Source: Roseivivax halodurans JCM 10272 (GTDB lineage: Bacteria; Pseudomonadota; Alphaproteobacteria; Rhodobacterales; Rhodobacteraceae). Taken from it: a stretch of 64,000 nucleotides of DNA. The stretch is taken from assembly GCF_000521785.1 (NCBI RefSeq), contig NZ_JALZ01000004.1, forward strand, positions 164,015 through 228,014, written 5' to 3'. The position numbers and the translations under genes were made by a program. Shown one piece after another: positions 46,395 through 55,335 of this stretch. The notes below the pieces were generated by a model. The model was not told the DNA's origin and did no database searches. It was given only the letters and a program-made list of their open reading frames with translations. Position 1 is the stretch's first letter, and each line of letters begins with the position of its first letter.

Positions 46395-47639
46395 TCACAT
46401 CGCGCCGAGGATCCCCCCCGCAAGGCCCGTGGCCGCCAGCGTGACGACGGGCCCGCGCTTCAGGACCAGCATGAGAACGGCCGCGAGCGCGACGAGCAGC
46501 AGCGCGTGGGGATCGAGCGTCGCAGGGACCGGCACGGAAACCGACAAGGCACCGGCCTCGCGGACCTCCGTGAAGAGGACATGGATCGCGAACCAGATCG
46601 AGAGGTTCAGGATCACGCCCACGACCGCCGCGGTGACCGCCGAGAGCGCGCCCTGAAGCCGCGAACGCGCGAGAAGCGATTCGACATGGCCCGCGAAGGC
46701 GAAGATCCACAGAAAGCACGGAACGAAAGTCATCCAGAGCGTCAGCACCCCCGCGGCGATGGCGGCGACGGGCCCGTGGGCGGCATAGCCGGTGAGCATC
46801 CCGACGAACTGGGTGACGAGGATCAGGGGCCCGGGGGTCGTTTCCGCAAGCCCGAGGGCATCGATCATCTGACCTGCGGTGAGCCACCCATTGGTCTCGA
46901 CCACCACGTCCGACATGTAGGCGAGAACGGCGTAGGCGCCGCCGAACGTGACGATTGCAAGCTTCGCAAAGAAGGCCGCGAGATCGAGGAAGAGCGTTGC
47001 ACCGGACAGCCAGAGCAGCGGCAGCGGCAGGAGCCAGAGCGTCGTCCAGAGCGCGATGGTGTGCCAGGGCAGGGCGGAGGCGGCCTCTTCGCGCGGAAGC
47101 TCCGTCTCGCCCCGGCGCGTGAGATAGCCGAAGAGAGCGGCGGCGGCGACGATCACCGGGAAAGGAATCGAAAAGACATAGATACCGACGAAGGCCAGCC
47201 CCGCCAGCGCGACCATGGCGCCACCGGTCAGGCCCTTGCGGGTCAGCCGCACGAGCGCCTGCACGACAATCACGATGACCGTTGCCTTCACGCCGAGCAG
47301 CACGGCATCGACTCCGGGCGTCGCACCGACGGTGACGTAGGCCATGGCAAGGGCCGCGATGACAAAGGCGCCGGGCAGCACGAAGAGCCCTCCGGCGATC
47401 AGGCCGCCGGGAATGCCCTTGAGCCGCCAGCCCGTATAGGTGGCGAGTTGCATCGCTTCGGGGCCTGGCAGGAGCATGCAGAAGGAGAGCGCGTTGAGAA
47501 ACTGCCGCTCGGTCAGCCAGGGATGCTCTTCCACGCATTCGCGGTGCATGAGCGCGATTTGCGCTGCGGGACCGCCGAAGGACAGCCAGCCGATGCGGTG
47601 GAAGACGCGCGCAAGTTCGGGAAATGTCGGATTTGCCAT
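46395..47639 (-). CDS. chrA: Chromate efflux transporter
   Basis: A 414-residue inner-membrane CHR-family protein of the two-domain (long) type. Each half carries its motif: RIGWLSFGGPAAQIALMH near residue 13 and AKLAIVTFGGAYAVLAYM near residue 230. PGPEAMQLATYTGWRLKG and AETTPGPLILVTQFVGMLTGY follow them. It exports chromate, or in some bacteria other oxyanions such as sulfate. The start ATG is well placed. No chrB regulator is adjacent. It separates sspB from the tmRNA gene. Confidence 0.92.
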   Translation of the reverse strand: MANPTFPELARVFHRIGWLSFGGPAAQIALMHRECVEEHPWLTERQFLNALSFCMLLPGPEAMQLATYTGWRLKGIPGGLIAGGLFVLPGAFVIAALAMAYVTVGATPGVDAVLLGVKATVIVIVVQALVRLTRKGLTGGAMVALAGLAFVGIYVFSIPFPVIVAAAALFGYLTRRGETELPREEAASALPWHTIALWTTLWLLPLPLLWLSGATLFLDLAAFFAKLAIVTFGGAYAVLAYMSDVVVETNGWLTAGQMIDALGLAETTPGPLILVTQFVGMLTGYAAHGPVAAIAAGVLTLWMTFVPCFLWIFAFAGHVESLLARSRLQGALSAVTAAVVGVILNLSIWFAIHVLFTEVREAGALSVSVPVPATLDPHALLLVALAAVLMLVLKRGPVVTLAATGLAGGILGAM

Positions 47640-47718
47640 TGAGCGGACCTTGCCTGCCGGGTGCGACGGGATCGTGACGCTTGTGGCGGAGGTCGCAGAC
47701 TACGGCAATGGCAGGAGA

Positions 47719-48060
47719 GTGCAGGCTTCTGTTGCCAGGTGCCTGCGAACCCCGCCAAACCCTGCTAGGGGAGTGGACTTAGATTTCGGTCTCGTTACCG
47801 CTTACGCGGCAACTGCAACCGGAGCATGATTGTCGTTGGCAACTATGCTTTACGGACCGATAACGGTGGTACCTCACCGGGACAAAGCCACCCCTTTAGA
47901 CGTTCGTCGATCCTATTTCGGCCCCAAGATCCCCCAACGAGCGGATGATTGGTGGAGCCGCCGGGTACCGCCCCCGGGTCCGAGCCGCTTATTACGAGCG
48001 CGTTTATGTCCATAGTCTCTTGCGAGACAGGCAAAACATAGTCGCTGCGCCCTCCGGAGA
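47719..48060 (-). ncRNA. ssrA: Circularly permuted two-piece tmRNA
   Basis: Reading the minus strand, the acceptor piece comes first and ends in CGGCTCC-A-CCA at 47950. A short intervening segment (about 47926-47949) follows. The coding piece starts at 47925 with GGGGCCG, which pairs with CGGCTCC to give the 7-bp acceptor stem. The tag frame is at 47840-47802: ANDNHAPVAVAA then TAA. The coding piece ends with a hairpin whose arms are GCAGGC and GCCTGC, near 47721. The acceptor piece also holds GTCTC-GCAA-GAGAC. Only the outer 5' limit, near 48060, is approximate. It rescues stalled ribosomes and tags the products for ClpXP/SspB. Confidence 0.93.
47802..47840 (-). other. tmRNA proteolysis-tag reading frame
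   Basis: Thirteen codons in the coding piece of ssrA give ANDNHAPVAVAA and a TAA stop. The AND...VAA form is typical of alphaproteobacteria; the last residues are what ClpX recognises, and the ANDN start is what SspB binds. Confidence 0.93.
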
Positions 48061-48091
48061 AAAGAGGGGTCGGCCGCGAAATTTGGGATGG

Positions 48092-48451
48092 TCAGATCGC
48101 GCTGCCGTGTATTGCCAACAGCCAGGCCGCCCCGACGGCCTCGAAGGCGAAGTACAACGCGGCTTTCGGCTGCGGCGGTTTGTCCGCGACCATCGAGACC
48201 AGGCGCCCGATGCAGGCCCCGGCATAGGCGATCCCGAGCCCGGCATAGACCGCCGCCGACCCCGTAATCAGCGCAATCCCCCCGAGCGCGACGAAGAGCC
48301 CGCCGGCGGAGGCGCGGAGCTCCGACAATCCCATCGTCGTCGCGCCCACCTCGAGGTCGAGCACGCCCGCCGTGTAGCGCGGCGCGATCAGACCAAAGAG
48401 CCCGAAGGCGATGGTGAGGAGCGCCACCGCGATGTTGAGGATGTCGATCAT
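48092..48451 (-). CDS. DUF4345-like small membrane protein
   Basis: A 119-residue protein with four hydrophobic segments: IAVALLTIAFGLFGLIAP, ASAGGLFVALGGIALITG, VYAGLGIAYAGACIGRLV and LYFAFEAVGAAWLLAI. The LRASAGGLFVALG and AYAGACIGRLVSM patterns match the DUF4345 group, of unknown function. It lies just upstream of ssrA on the same strand and divergent from acuI. The start ATG at 48451 begins at the first helix. Confidence 0.7.
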   Translation of the reverse strand: MIDILNIAVALLTIAFGLFGLIAPRYTAGVLDLEVGATTMGLSELRASAGGLFVALGGIALITGSAAVYAGLGIAYAGACIGRLVSMVADKPPQPKAALYFAFEAVGAAWLLAIHGSAI

Positions 48452-48643
48452 AAGTCACCCGATCCGTTTGCGTGTTCGAGACGGAACTAGACCGCCCGGA
48501 GGGCCCGGCGAGGGGGGAGGGTATCGGTCCCCCGGCACCCATGTGATGTCGCCGTTCGGCGCGAGGCGGATCGCATTCCAGACTTGCCCCGGACCCGTGT
48601 CGCGGTAGGTCTTGGACAGGTGGGAGCGAAAGGGAGAGACGAG

Positions 48644-49633
48644 ATGCGCGCGCTGGTGGTCGAGAAGGACGAGGACAGCGGCAAGACCCGCGCCGCGGTC
48701 AAGGACATCGCCGAAGACGACCTGCCTGCGGGCGACGTCACGGTCGCGGTCGAGTATTCCACCCTGAACTACAAGGACGGGCTCTGCATCGGGCAGGGGG
48801 GCGGACTCGTCCGGTCCTATCCGCACGTTCCGGGCATCGACTTTTCCGGCACGGTCGAAAGCTCCGACGACCCGCGTTACGCGCCCGGCGACAAGGTGGT
48901 CCTGACCGGCTGGCGGGTCGGCGAGGCGCATTGGGGCGGCTATGCCGAGAAGGCGCGCGTGAAGGCGGACTGGCTCGTGCCGCTGCCCGAGGGTCTCGAC
49001 ACCCGGATGGCGATGGCGGTGGGAACGGCGGGCTTCACCGCGATGCTCGGGGTGATGGCGCTCGAGGACCACGGTCTCGAACCGGAGCATGGGCCGGTCC
49101 TCGTCACCGGGGCTTCGGGCGGGGTCGGCTCGGTCGCGATCGCGATCCTCGCCAATCTCGGCTACGAGGTCGCCGCGGTGACCGGGCGTCCGGACAACGA
49201 AAGCTATCTCAGAGAATTGGGCGCCTCGACGATCGTTCCGCGCGCCGAGATCGCGGACACCGTCAAGCGCCCGCTCGAGGCAGAGACATGGGCCGGGTGC
49301 ATCGACGCAGTCGGGGGCGCCATGCTCGCGCGGGTTCTCGGCCAGATGAAATACGGATGCTCCGTCGCGTCGGTGGGCCTTGCAGGGGGCGCGGATCTGC
49401 CCGCGAAGGTCATCCCCTTTCTCCTCAGGGGCGTGAACCTTCTCGGCATCGACAGCGTGATGAAGCCCTACGATACCCGCCTCGAAGCCTGGAGGCGCGT
49501 TGCCCGCGACCTGCCGATGGAGAATCTCGAGGACATGATCGAGACCGCGACGCTCGATGCGCTTCCGGATCTCGGAGCGGCCATCCTCGAAGGCAGAGTA
49601 AAGGGACGCGTTCTCGTCGACATCCGGGCCTGA
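48644..49633 (+). CDS. acuI: Acrylyl-CoA reductase AcuI / YhdH-type quinone oxidoreductase
   Basis: A 329-residue NADPH-dependent medium-chain reductase that converts toxic acryloyl-CoA to propionyl-CoA. Family features are STLNYKDGLCIGQGGGLVRSYPHVPGIDFSGTV, VLTGWRVGEAHWGGYAEKARVKADWLVPLPEGLD and the nucleotide-binding VLVTGASGGVGSVAIAIL. In roseobacters AcuI detoxifies acrylate from DMSP. ATG 48644 has GGGAGAGACGAG before it; the 60-base upstream frame lacks a site. A betaine-type BCCT carrier follows 225 bases downstream on the same strand. Confidence 0.9.
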   Translation: MRALVVEKDEDSGKTRAAVKDIAEDDLPAGDVTVAVEYSTLNYKDGLCIGQGGGLVRSYPHVPGIDFSGTVESSDDPRYAPGDKVVLTGWRVGEAHWGGYAEKARVKADWLVPLPEGLDTRMAMAVGTAGFTAMLGVMALEDHGLEPEHGPVLVTGASGGVGSVAIAILANLGYEVAAVTGRPDNESYLRELGASTIVPRAEIADTVKRPLEAETWAGCIDAVGGAMLARVLGQMKYGCSVASVGLAGGADLPAKVIPFLLRGVNLLGIDSVMKPYDTRLEAWRRVARDLPMENLEDMIETATLDALPDLGAAILEGRVKGRVLVDIRA

Positions 49634-49857
49634 GGGTCGCCCAAGAGTTGTGCGATGGCCGTGTTCCGGGCCGAAATCGGCTGCCGCACTTGAAATTTTT
49701 GTAATGGATCTTCAGGAGGTTCGTCGCCGTCGGGTGCCATTCCGCATCGCGGCACGACATTCGCGCTGGTAACGATCACGGGCGCGCTACTTCGAATGCA
49801 GGTGTGCGCATACTGCGTGAATACTGAAAACCAAACCACCAGAGGAGAAAGTGCCGC

Positions 49858-51507
49858 ATGTCCGACACGTCATCCGAAGGGCTGGATATTCCGTCGCCGG
49901 ACGGTGAGGTCAACACGATCGACACCACCTACGAGGTCGGTCAGGACAATATCCAGAGATCGATCGGCCCCCTGTCGTTCGACATCCACAACCCGGTCTT
50001 CCTGATCTCGTCGCTGACCGTGGTCGCCTTCGTTCTCGTCACGCTGATCTTCCAGGATCAGTCTTCGGCGGTCTTCAACTGGCTGTTCACCTTCGTGACG
50101 ACCACGTTCGACTGGTTCTTCCTGTCGGCCGCAAACATCTTCGTCATCTTCTGCCTGTTCCTGATCGTCAGCCCCTGGGGCAAGGTCCGGCTGGGCGGCA
50201 CGGACGCGAAGCCGGATTTCGGCTACCTGTCCTGGTTCGCGATGCTGTTTGCCGCCGGCATGGGCATCGGCCTCATGTTCTTCGGCGTGCTCGAGCCCGT
50301 CTACCACATGCAGGTCTCGGGACCGCTCGGCCTCGAAGGGCCGATCACCGACACCGCGACCGGCGAGATCAACCAGGATCTGGTCGACGAGGCGCGGGCC
50401 CATGGTCTTGCCGCGACGATCTTCCACTGGGGTCTGCACCCCTGGTCGATCTATGCCGTCGTGGCGCTGAGCCTCGCGCTCTTCACCTACAACAAGCAGC
50501 TTCCGCTCTCGATCCGGTCGGCGTTCTACCCGCTGATGGGGGATCGCGTCTGGGGCTGGCCGGGCCACGTCATCGACATCATCGCGGTGTTCGCGACGCT
50601 CTTCGGTCTGACCACGTCGCTCGGGCTCGGTGCGCAGCAGGCCTCATCCGGTCTGCACTTCGTGTTCGGCATCTCGGAGGGTCTCAACACGCAGATCATC
50701 GTGATCATGTGCGTGACGGCGATCGCTCTCGTCTCGGTCATCCGCGGCATCGACGGCGGCGTGAAGCTTCTGTCGAACATCAACATGGCCTTCGCCTTCA
50801 TCCTGCTGATGTTCGTCTTCCTCGTCGGACCGACGATGCAGATCCTGCAGGACACCTGGACCGGCTTCATCACGTATGTGGGGGACATCGTTCCGCTCTC
50901 GAACCCGATCGGGCGGCAGGACGACAGCTACCGCGAGAGCTGGACCTCGTTCTACTGGGCGTGGTGGATCTCCTGGTCGCCCTTCGTCGGCATGTTCATC
51001 GCCCGCGTCAGCCGCGGCCGGACTGTGCGTGAGTTCATCACCTGCGTGATCCTGATCCCGACAGCCGTGTCCATCTTCTGGATGGCAACCTTCGGCGGCA
51101 CCGCGATCAACCACGTCCTCGAGATGGGAACCGATAGCGGCGCCTACCAGAACGTGATCGCGAACTACAACGACTCGCTCGCCATGTTCGCGATGTTCCA
51201 GGACCTGCCATTGTCGATGATCACCTCCACGCTCGGCATCGTTCTCGTGCTGGTGTTCTTCATCACCTCGTCGGATTCGGGCAGCCTCGTGATCGACACG
51301 ATCACCGCCGGCGGCAAGACCGAGGCCCCCACCGCTCAGCGGGTGTTCTGGGCAACGACCGAGGGCATCGTGGCGATCGTGCTGCTGATCGGCGGCGGTC
51401 TCACGGCATTGCAGGCGATGGTGAACGCGACCGGCATCATCTTCACGGTGGTTCTGCTGTTCCTCTGCTGGGCCATCTTGCAGGGCCTGCGCAGCGAGCC
51501 GCGCTGA
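49858..51507 (+). CDS. BCCT family betaine/choline/carnitine transporter
   Basis: A 549-residue sodium- or proton-coupled transporter of quaternary ammonium or tertiary sulfonium compounds. The TM8 signature WTSFYWAWWISWSPFVGMFIARVSRGRTVREF is intact. The TM3 glycine stretch is GMGIG, as in betaine carriers such as BetP; choline carriers of the BetT type have an Asp at the last of these glycines. It has about 12 helices and a 45-residue N-terminal tail with acidic segments. Beside acuI, DMSP (a sulfonium analogue of betaine) is a plausible substrate. Choline or betaine uptake for the bet cluster is the alternative. Confidence 0.93.
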   Translation: MSDTSSEGLDIPSPDGEVNTIDTTYEVGQDNIQRSIGPLSFDIHNPVFLISSLTVVAFVLVTLIFQDQSSAVFNWLFTFVTTTFDWFFLSAANIFVIFCLFLIVSPWGKVRLGGTDAKPDFGYLSWFAMLFAAGMGIGLMFFGVLEPVYHMQVSGPLGLEGPITDTATGEINQDLVDEARAHGLAATIFHWGLHPWSIYAVVALSLALFTYNKQLPLSIRSAFYPLMGDRVWGWPGHVIDIIAVFATLFGLTTSLGLGAQQASSGLHFVFGISEGLNTQIIVIMCVTAIALVSVIRGIDGGVKLLSNINMAFAFILLMFVFLVGPTMQILQDTWTGFITYVGDIVPLSNPIGRQDDSYRESWTSFYWAWWISWSPFVGMFIARVSRGRTVREFITCVILIPTAVSIFWMATFGGTAINHVLEMGTDSGAYQNVIANYNDSLAMFAMFQDLPLSMITSTLGIVLVLVFFITSSDSGSLVIDTITAGGKTEAPTAQRVFWATTEGIVAIVLLIGGGLTALQAMVNATGIIFTVVLLFLCWAILQGLRSEPR

Positions 51508-51530
51508 CAGGTGAGATCATGAAGTTCGGA

Positions 51531-51565
51531 AGGGGCGTCCAATTCGGGCGCCCCTTTCATTTTAC
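51531..51565 (+). terminator. Terminator after the BCCT transporter
   Basis: AGGGGCGTCC (51531-51540) pairs with GGGCGCCCCT (51546-51555), with one T-G pair and an AATTC loop. TTTCATTTT follows. It lies 24 bases after the stop and faces the convergent hydrolase gene, so it may serve both. Confidence 0.8.
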
Positions 51566-51579
51566 CGTGCTAAGGCGGT

Positions 51580-53019
51580 TCATCCCGCGGCAAAGAGCGG
51601 CGTCGAGGCGGCCAGTGACCAGGCGAGTATGACGCCGGAGGCGAGGCCCACCCCGGCAGGGCCAGCGCGGCGTGCCATCCAGCCCGCCATCGTTCCGTAG
51701 ACCAGCCAATAGAGCACCAGCACCGGGATCACCGTGAAGACGAGCCCCATCGGATCTGAGCGCAGCGCGATCACCGCGGAGAGGGCGCAGAGAACCGGCA
51801 GGCGCAGCAGGAGGCGCATGCCGAGACCACGGCCGTGAACAAGCGCGCGATCGGCCACCCCGAAGACGAGGGTTGCGGGAATGAGCAGCACCATCAGTCC
51901 GAGCCGCGGGCCGGTCGGAACGAAAGCCGCCCCGTAGCGGTCGAGCGCAAGCGCAAAGACACCGAGCCCCCAAGCGAGCATCAGCGCCGCGGCGCCAGCA
52001 TCGCCCCGGGACCACGACAGGCGCGGGCGCAAAAGGCCCAGGGTGACGACGCCCCATGCCCCGAGCGACAGAGCCAGCGCGCCGAAGGCCGCCGTCCCAA
52101 GCGCCGGCAAGGCGGTCGCCCCGGCGATCACCGCGGCGATGCTGCCGACAAGCGCAGCAAGCATGGCGCGCCGCGCCGGTCCGGCCGCGCCGGTCTCGAT
52201 CCTCGGCAGGAGAAGAGTGCTCAGGGGATAGGCCGCGATCACGATGGCGAGGAGCAAGGCCGCGATCCAGGGACCGATGGAGACGGCTTGCGTCTCCGGC
52301 CCGAGCCACGCCGCCACCTCGCGCGCCGTCGTTCCCGACCAGAGGACGCCGACATGCCCCACCCGGGGCGCAACGACAGCCCGGCGTAGGATGCCGTCCT
52401 CGCCGACCGTCTCGCCTTCTGCCCCTTCACCCACTCCGCGGACCGCATCGAGCGCCACGTCCCTCAGCCGCCCCTCCCGTTCACCCGACACGATCAGGAG
52501 CCGGGCGGGATGGGTGGCCGTCACCGCGTCGGAATACATCGATATCGCTGCAACGGCACGCACGCCTTCAAGCCGGTCCGCCGCCCGCACGATCACGTCC
52601 GTTGCCATGGAATGTCCGACGAGCGAGATCTCCTCCGCCCCGGTGAGCCTGACTGCGTCCTCGGCCACGGCGATTGTCTGCTCGACGAGATCCTCGGTCG
52701 TCCCGGTGATCCGCTCGACATCGCGGGACAGAAGCGCGCCGTGCCGGCCGTGGCCGGGATAGTCGAAAGCGACGACGTCGTGGCCGGCCCGGGCGAGGGT
52801 CAGGGCAATGGCCTCCATCATCTGCCGCGATCCCGCAAAGCCATGGGACACGATCACCAGACCGGCATCTCCGCCCTCGTAGAACGTGGCCGGCGCACCG
52901 CCGAGCGTGAGCGCTCTCGGCTCGGCAAAGCTCCGCATCCGCTCGAGCTGCGCCGCACCTGCCGCGATCACGACGAGCGAGAGGACGAGGAGGGCGATGT
53001 CGCGGAGCGTACGGGCCAT
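51580..53019 (-). CDS. Membrane-fused alpha/beta hydrolase
   Basis: A 479-residue protein. A single N-terminal anchor (residues 8-24) is followed by an alpha/beta-hydrolase domain (residues about 35-235). HGFAGSRQMMEAI, FDYPGHGRHG and VGHSMATDVIV are readable; the nucleophile elbow is GHSMA, with Ala at the final Gly position. The second half (residues 245-479) contains about eight hydrophobic helices of no family I recognise. Two starts are possible, ATG 53019 and ATG 53040; I prefer 53019 because it opens directly into the anchor. Substrate unknown, but a lipid or cell-wall ester seems likely. It is convergent to the BCCT gene. Confidence 0.75.
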   Translation of the reverse strand: MARTLRDIALLVLSLVVIAAGAAQLERMRSFAEPRALTLGGAPATFYEGGDAGLVIVSHGFAGSRQMMEAIALTLARAGHDVVAFDYPGHGRHGALLSRDVERITGTTEDLVEQTIAVAEDAVRLTGAEEISLVGHSMATDVIVRAADRLEGVRAVAAISMYSDAVTATHPARLLIVSGEREGRLRDVALDAVRGVGEGAEGETVGEDGILRRAVVAPRVGHVGVLWSGTTAREVAAWLGPETQAVSIGPWIAALLLAIVIAAYPLSTLLLPRIETGAAGPARRAMLAALVGSIAAVIAGATALPALGTAAFGALALSLGAWGVVTLGLLRPRLSWSRGDAGAAALMLAWGLGVFALALDRYGAAFVPTGPRLGLMVLLIPATLVFGVADRALVHGRGLGMRLLLRLPVLCALSAVIALRSDPMGLVFTVIPVLVLYWLVYGTMAGWMARRAGPAGVGLASGVILAWSLAASTPLFAAG

Positions 53020-53300
53020 GTGCCGACTATGGGAGGACATCCGCGCATGTCGAGTGAATTGGCCGCAGGCATAACTGACCCGTTTCAGCATATTGACAGT
53101 CCCGGCCTCCCAAGCACCCTGCGCACCGGAACCCTCGCGAGGGAAATTCCGAAAATTTTGCATTGATTTACACATTTTTGAGACGAAACATTTTGCCGTA
53201 TAAGAGTCTTGCACAGAGATGAGACAGCTTCCGACCCTGAACGTACTGCGTCCCCGCGCGCGCCGCGAAATTTGTCCTGCCGATCGGCGCGGGGCTGGCC

Positions 53301-53735
53301 GTGCGTGACCTCGGGTCCACGACCTCGCACCGCGAGATCGTCGCGTATCTGCGCAGCATGCTTGACGTCTTTTTCGTGTTCTCGACCGAGATCGTCGGGG
53401 ACAGGCTTTATGTGCGGTCAAAAGACTGCGCGATCGAAGACCGGACGGGGATCAAGGACCGCGCCGTCCCGCTTGAGCTGACGATCTGCCGTCACACCCT
53501 CGCGCTTGCGCGCCCGCTCGTCATCGACGACACCCATGCCCATCCGCTGGTCAAGGGGAGCCACGCGCTCGATGCGCTCGGCGTCGCGGCCTATCTCGGC
53601 GTGCCGGTCTTCTCGGGCGGACAGCAGCTGCCGAGGACGCTCTGTGCGCTGCATGTACGGCCACGACGATGGCTCGACGAGGAGATCCGGATGATGGTCG
53701 ATGCGGGTGCTCACAGCGCATCGATGCCGTTTTGA
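53301..53735 (+). CDS. GAF domain protein, start uncertain
   Basis: A 144-residue protein consisting mainly of one GAF domain: DRTGIKDRAVPLELTICRHTLALARPLVIDDTHAHPLVKGSHALDALGVAAYLGVPVF, then TLCALHVRPRRWLDEEIRMM. GAF domains bind small ligands such as cyclic nucleotides or tetrapyrroles. The only start is GTG 53301 without a clear ribosome site; the frame stays open upstream to 53241 without an ATG. It may therefore be a shortened or decayed sensor. It is preceded by an AT-rich stretch (53140-53215) unlike the rest of the window. Confidence 0.65.
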   Translation: MRDLGSTTSHREIVAYLRSMLDVFFVFSTEIVGDRLYVRSKDCAIEDRTGIKDRAVPLELTICRHTLALARPLVIDDTHAHPLVKGSHALDALGVAAYLGVPVFSGGQQLPRTLCALHVRPRRWLDEEIRMMVDAGAHSASMPF

Positions 53736-53916
53736 GGCCCCACGAGTGCCGTCTGACCACCCGCGCGAGCCGGCCGAACCTAGGACAGCGATGCCGCGCG
53801 ATCTCGGATCTGCTCGGTCTGCTCGCCGCGCGGGGCGCGGCATGACGGCGCGCTTGCCGGATCGCGGGCTGCGCTAGGTTGCCCGGGACCCGCGACACCG
53901 ACCGAAAGTGACACGC

Positions 53917-55335
53917 ATGACCGCCACGTCCACGCTGATCTGGTTCCGCCGCGACCTGCGCCTCTCGGATCACCCGGCGCTCGACGCCGCGGTCAAGCGC
54001 GGCGGCCCGGTCATCCCGGTCTTCCTGCACGACGAGGGCGTGAAGATGCTGCGCACCGCGCCCGCCTGGCGGCTCGGGCTCGGGGTCGGCCATCTCGCAA
54101 GATCGCTCGAGGACAAGGGCAGCCGGCTGATCCTGCGGCGCGGACGCGGCGTCGATCTCATCCCGAAGCTCGTAGAGGAGACTGGAGCGGGTGCGGTCTA
54201 CTGGATGCGCGCCTACGATCCGGTGAGCGTCGACCGCGACCGGGACGTGAAGGCGGCGCTGAAGGAAGCGGGGATCGAGGCCGAGAGCTTTCCCGGTCAC
54301 CTGATGTTCGAGCCCTGGACGGTCGAGACCAAGACCGGCGGCTTCTACAAGGTCTACACGCCCTTCTGGCGCGCCGTGAAGGACCGCGAGGTGGCGGAAC
54401 CGCTCGGCACGCCGTCCTCGCTTCCCGCGCCGGACAGATGGCCCGAGAGCGATGCGCTCGAGGACTGGCACCTCGGCGCCGACATGGATCGCGGCGCAGA
54501 GGTGGTGCGCCCCTACGTCCAGCTTGGCGAGAGTGCGGCACAGGCGCGGCTCGGGGCCTTCATGAGCTCGAAGGTCGAGCGATATGACGGCGCGCGGGAC
54601 ATTCCCGCCACCGACGGAACCTCGAACCTTTCGGAGAATCTCAGCGTCGGTGAGATCACGCCGCGACAATGCTGGCATGCCGGGCTGCGCGCGCTCGAGG
54701 ACGGCAAGGCGGGGGCGCAGACCTTCCTGCAGGAGCTCGTCTGGCGCGAGTTCGCCTATCACCTGATGTGGCACACGCCGCGCCTGCTCTACGACAATTG
54801 GCGCGAGGAATGGGACGCGTTTCCCTGGAACGAGGACGAGCGCCTCAAGGAGGTGATCGCCTGGAAGCGGGCGCGGACCGGCATTCCCTTCGTCGATGCG
54901 GCGCTGCGCGAGATGTATGTCACGGGGCGGATGCACAACCGCGGCCGGATGATCGTCGCCTCGTATCTCTGCAAGCATTTGATGTGCCACTGGAAGATCG
55001 GCATGGAATGGTTCGAGGACTGCCTCATCGACTGGGATCCCGCGTCGAATTCCATGGGCTGGCAATGGTCGGCGGGATCGGGCCCCGATGCGACGCCCTA
55101 TTTCCGCGTCTTCAACCCCGAGACCCAGCTCGACCGGTTCGACAAGTCGCGCGACTACGTCAGGCGCTGGATCGCGGAAGGTCAGGACAACCCGCCGAGG
55201 GAGGCGCTGAGCTATTTCGACGCCATCCCGCGCAGCTGGGTGATGTCCCCGGACGACGCCTATCCGGACCCGATCGTCGAGGCCTCCGAGGGACGCAAGC
55301 GCGCGCTCGAGGCCTACGAGAACCGCGACTTCTGA
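53917..55335 (+). CDS. phrB: Deoxyribodipyrimidine photolyase / cryptochrome family
   Basis: A 472-residue flavoprotein that repairs UV-induced pyrimidine dimers with blue light. The N-terminal alpha/beta domain begins STLIWFRRDLRLSDHPALDAAV. The FAD-binding helical domain contains QELVWREFAYHLM, ALREMYVTGRMHNRGRMIVASYL and WQWSAGSGPDATPYFRVFNP, all family hallmarks. ATG 53917 is preferred to the GTG three codons earlier. It heads a same-strand block with cfa, trgAB, cysK and mscS. R. sphaeroides groups photolyase and cfa genes in its singlet-oxygen sigma-E regulon; I found no clear sigma-E motif here. Confidence 0.92.
   Translation: MTATSTLIWFRRDLRLSDHPALDAAVKRGGPVIPVFLHDEGVKMLRTAPAWRLGLGVGHLARSLEDKGSRLILRRGRGVDLIPKLVEETGAGAVYWMRAYDPVSVDRDRDVKAALKEAGIEAESFPGHLMFEPWTVETKTGGFYKVYTPFWRAVKDREVAEPLGTPSSLPAPDRWPESDALEDWHLGADMDRGAEVVRPYVQLGESAAQARLGAFMSSKVERYDGARDIPATDGTSNLSENLSVGEITPRQCWHAGLRALEDGKAGAQTFLQELVWREFAYHLMWHTPRLLYDNWREEWDAFPWNEDERLKEVIAWKRARTGIPFVDAALREMYVTGRMHNRGRMIVASYLCKHLMCHWKIGMEWFEDCLIDWDPASNSMGWQWSAGSGPDATPYFRVFNPETQLDRFDKSRDYVRRWIAEGQDNPPREALSYFDAIPRSWVMSPDDAYPDPIVEASEGRKRALEAYENRDF

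Noticed and set aside
47913..48542. Open frames over the ssrA region on both strands
   Set aside because: The tmRNA acceptor stem, CCA end and tag explain this sequence.
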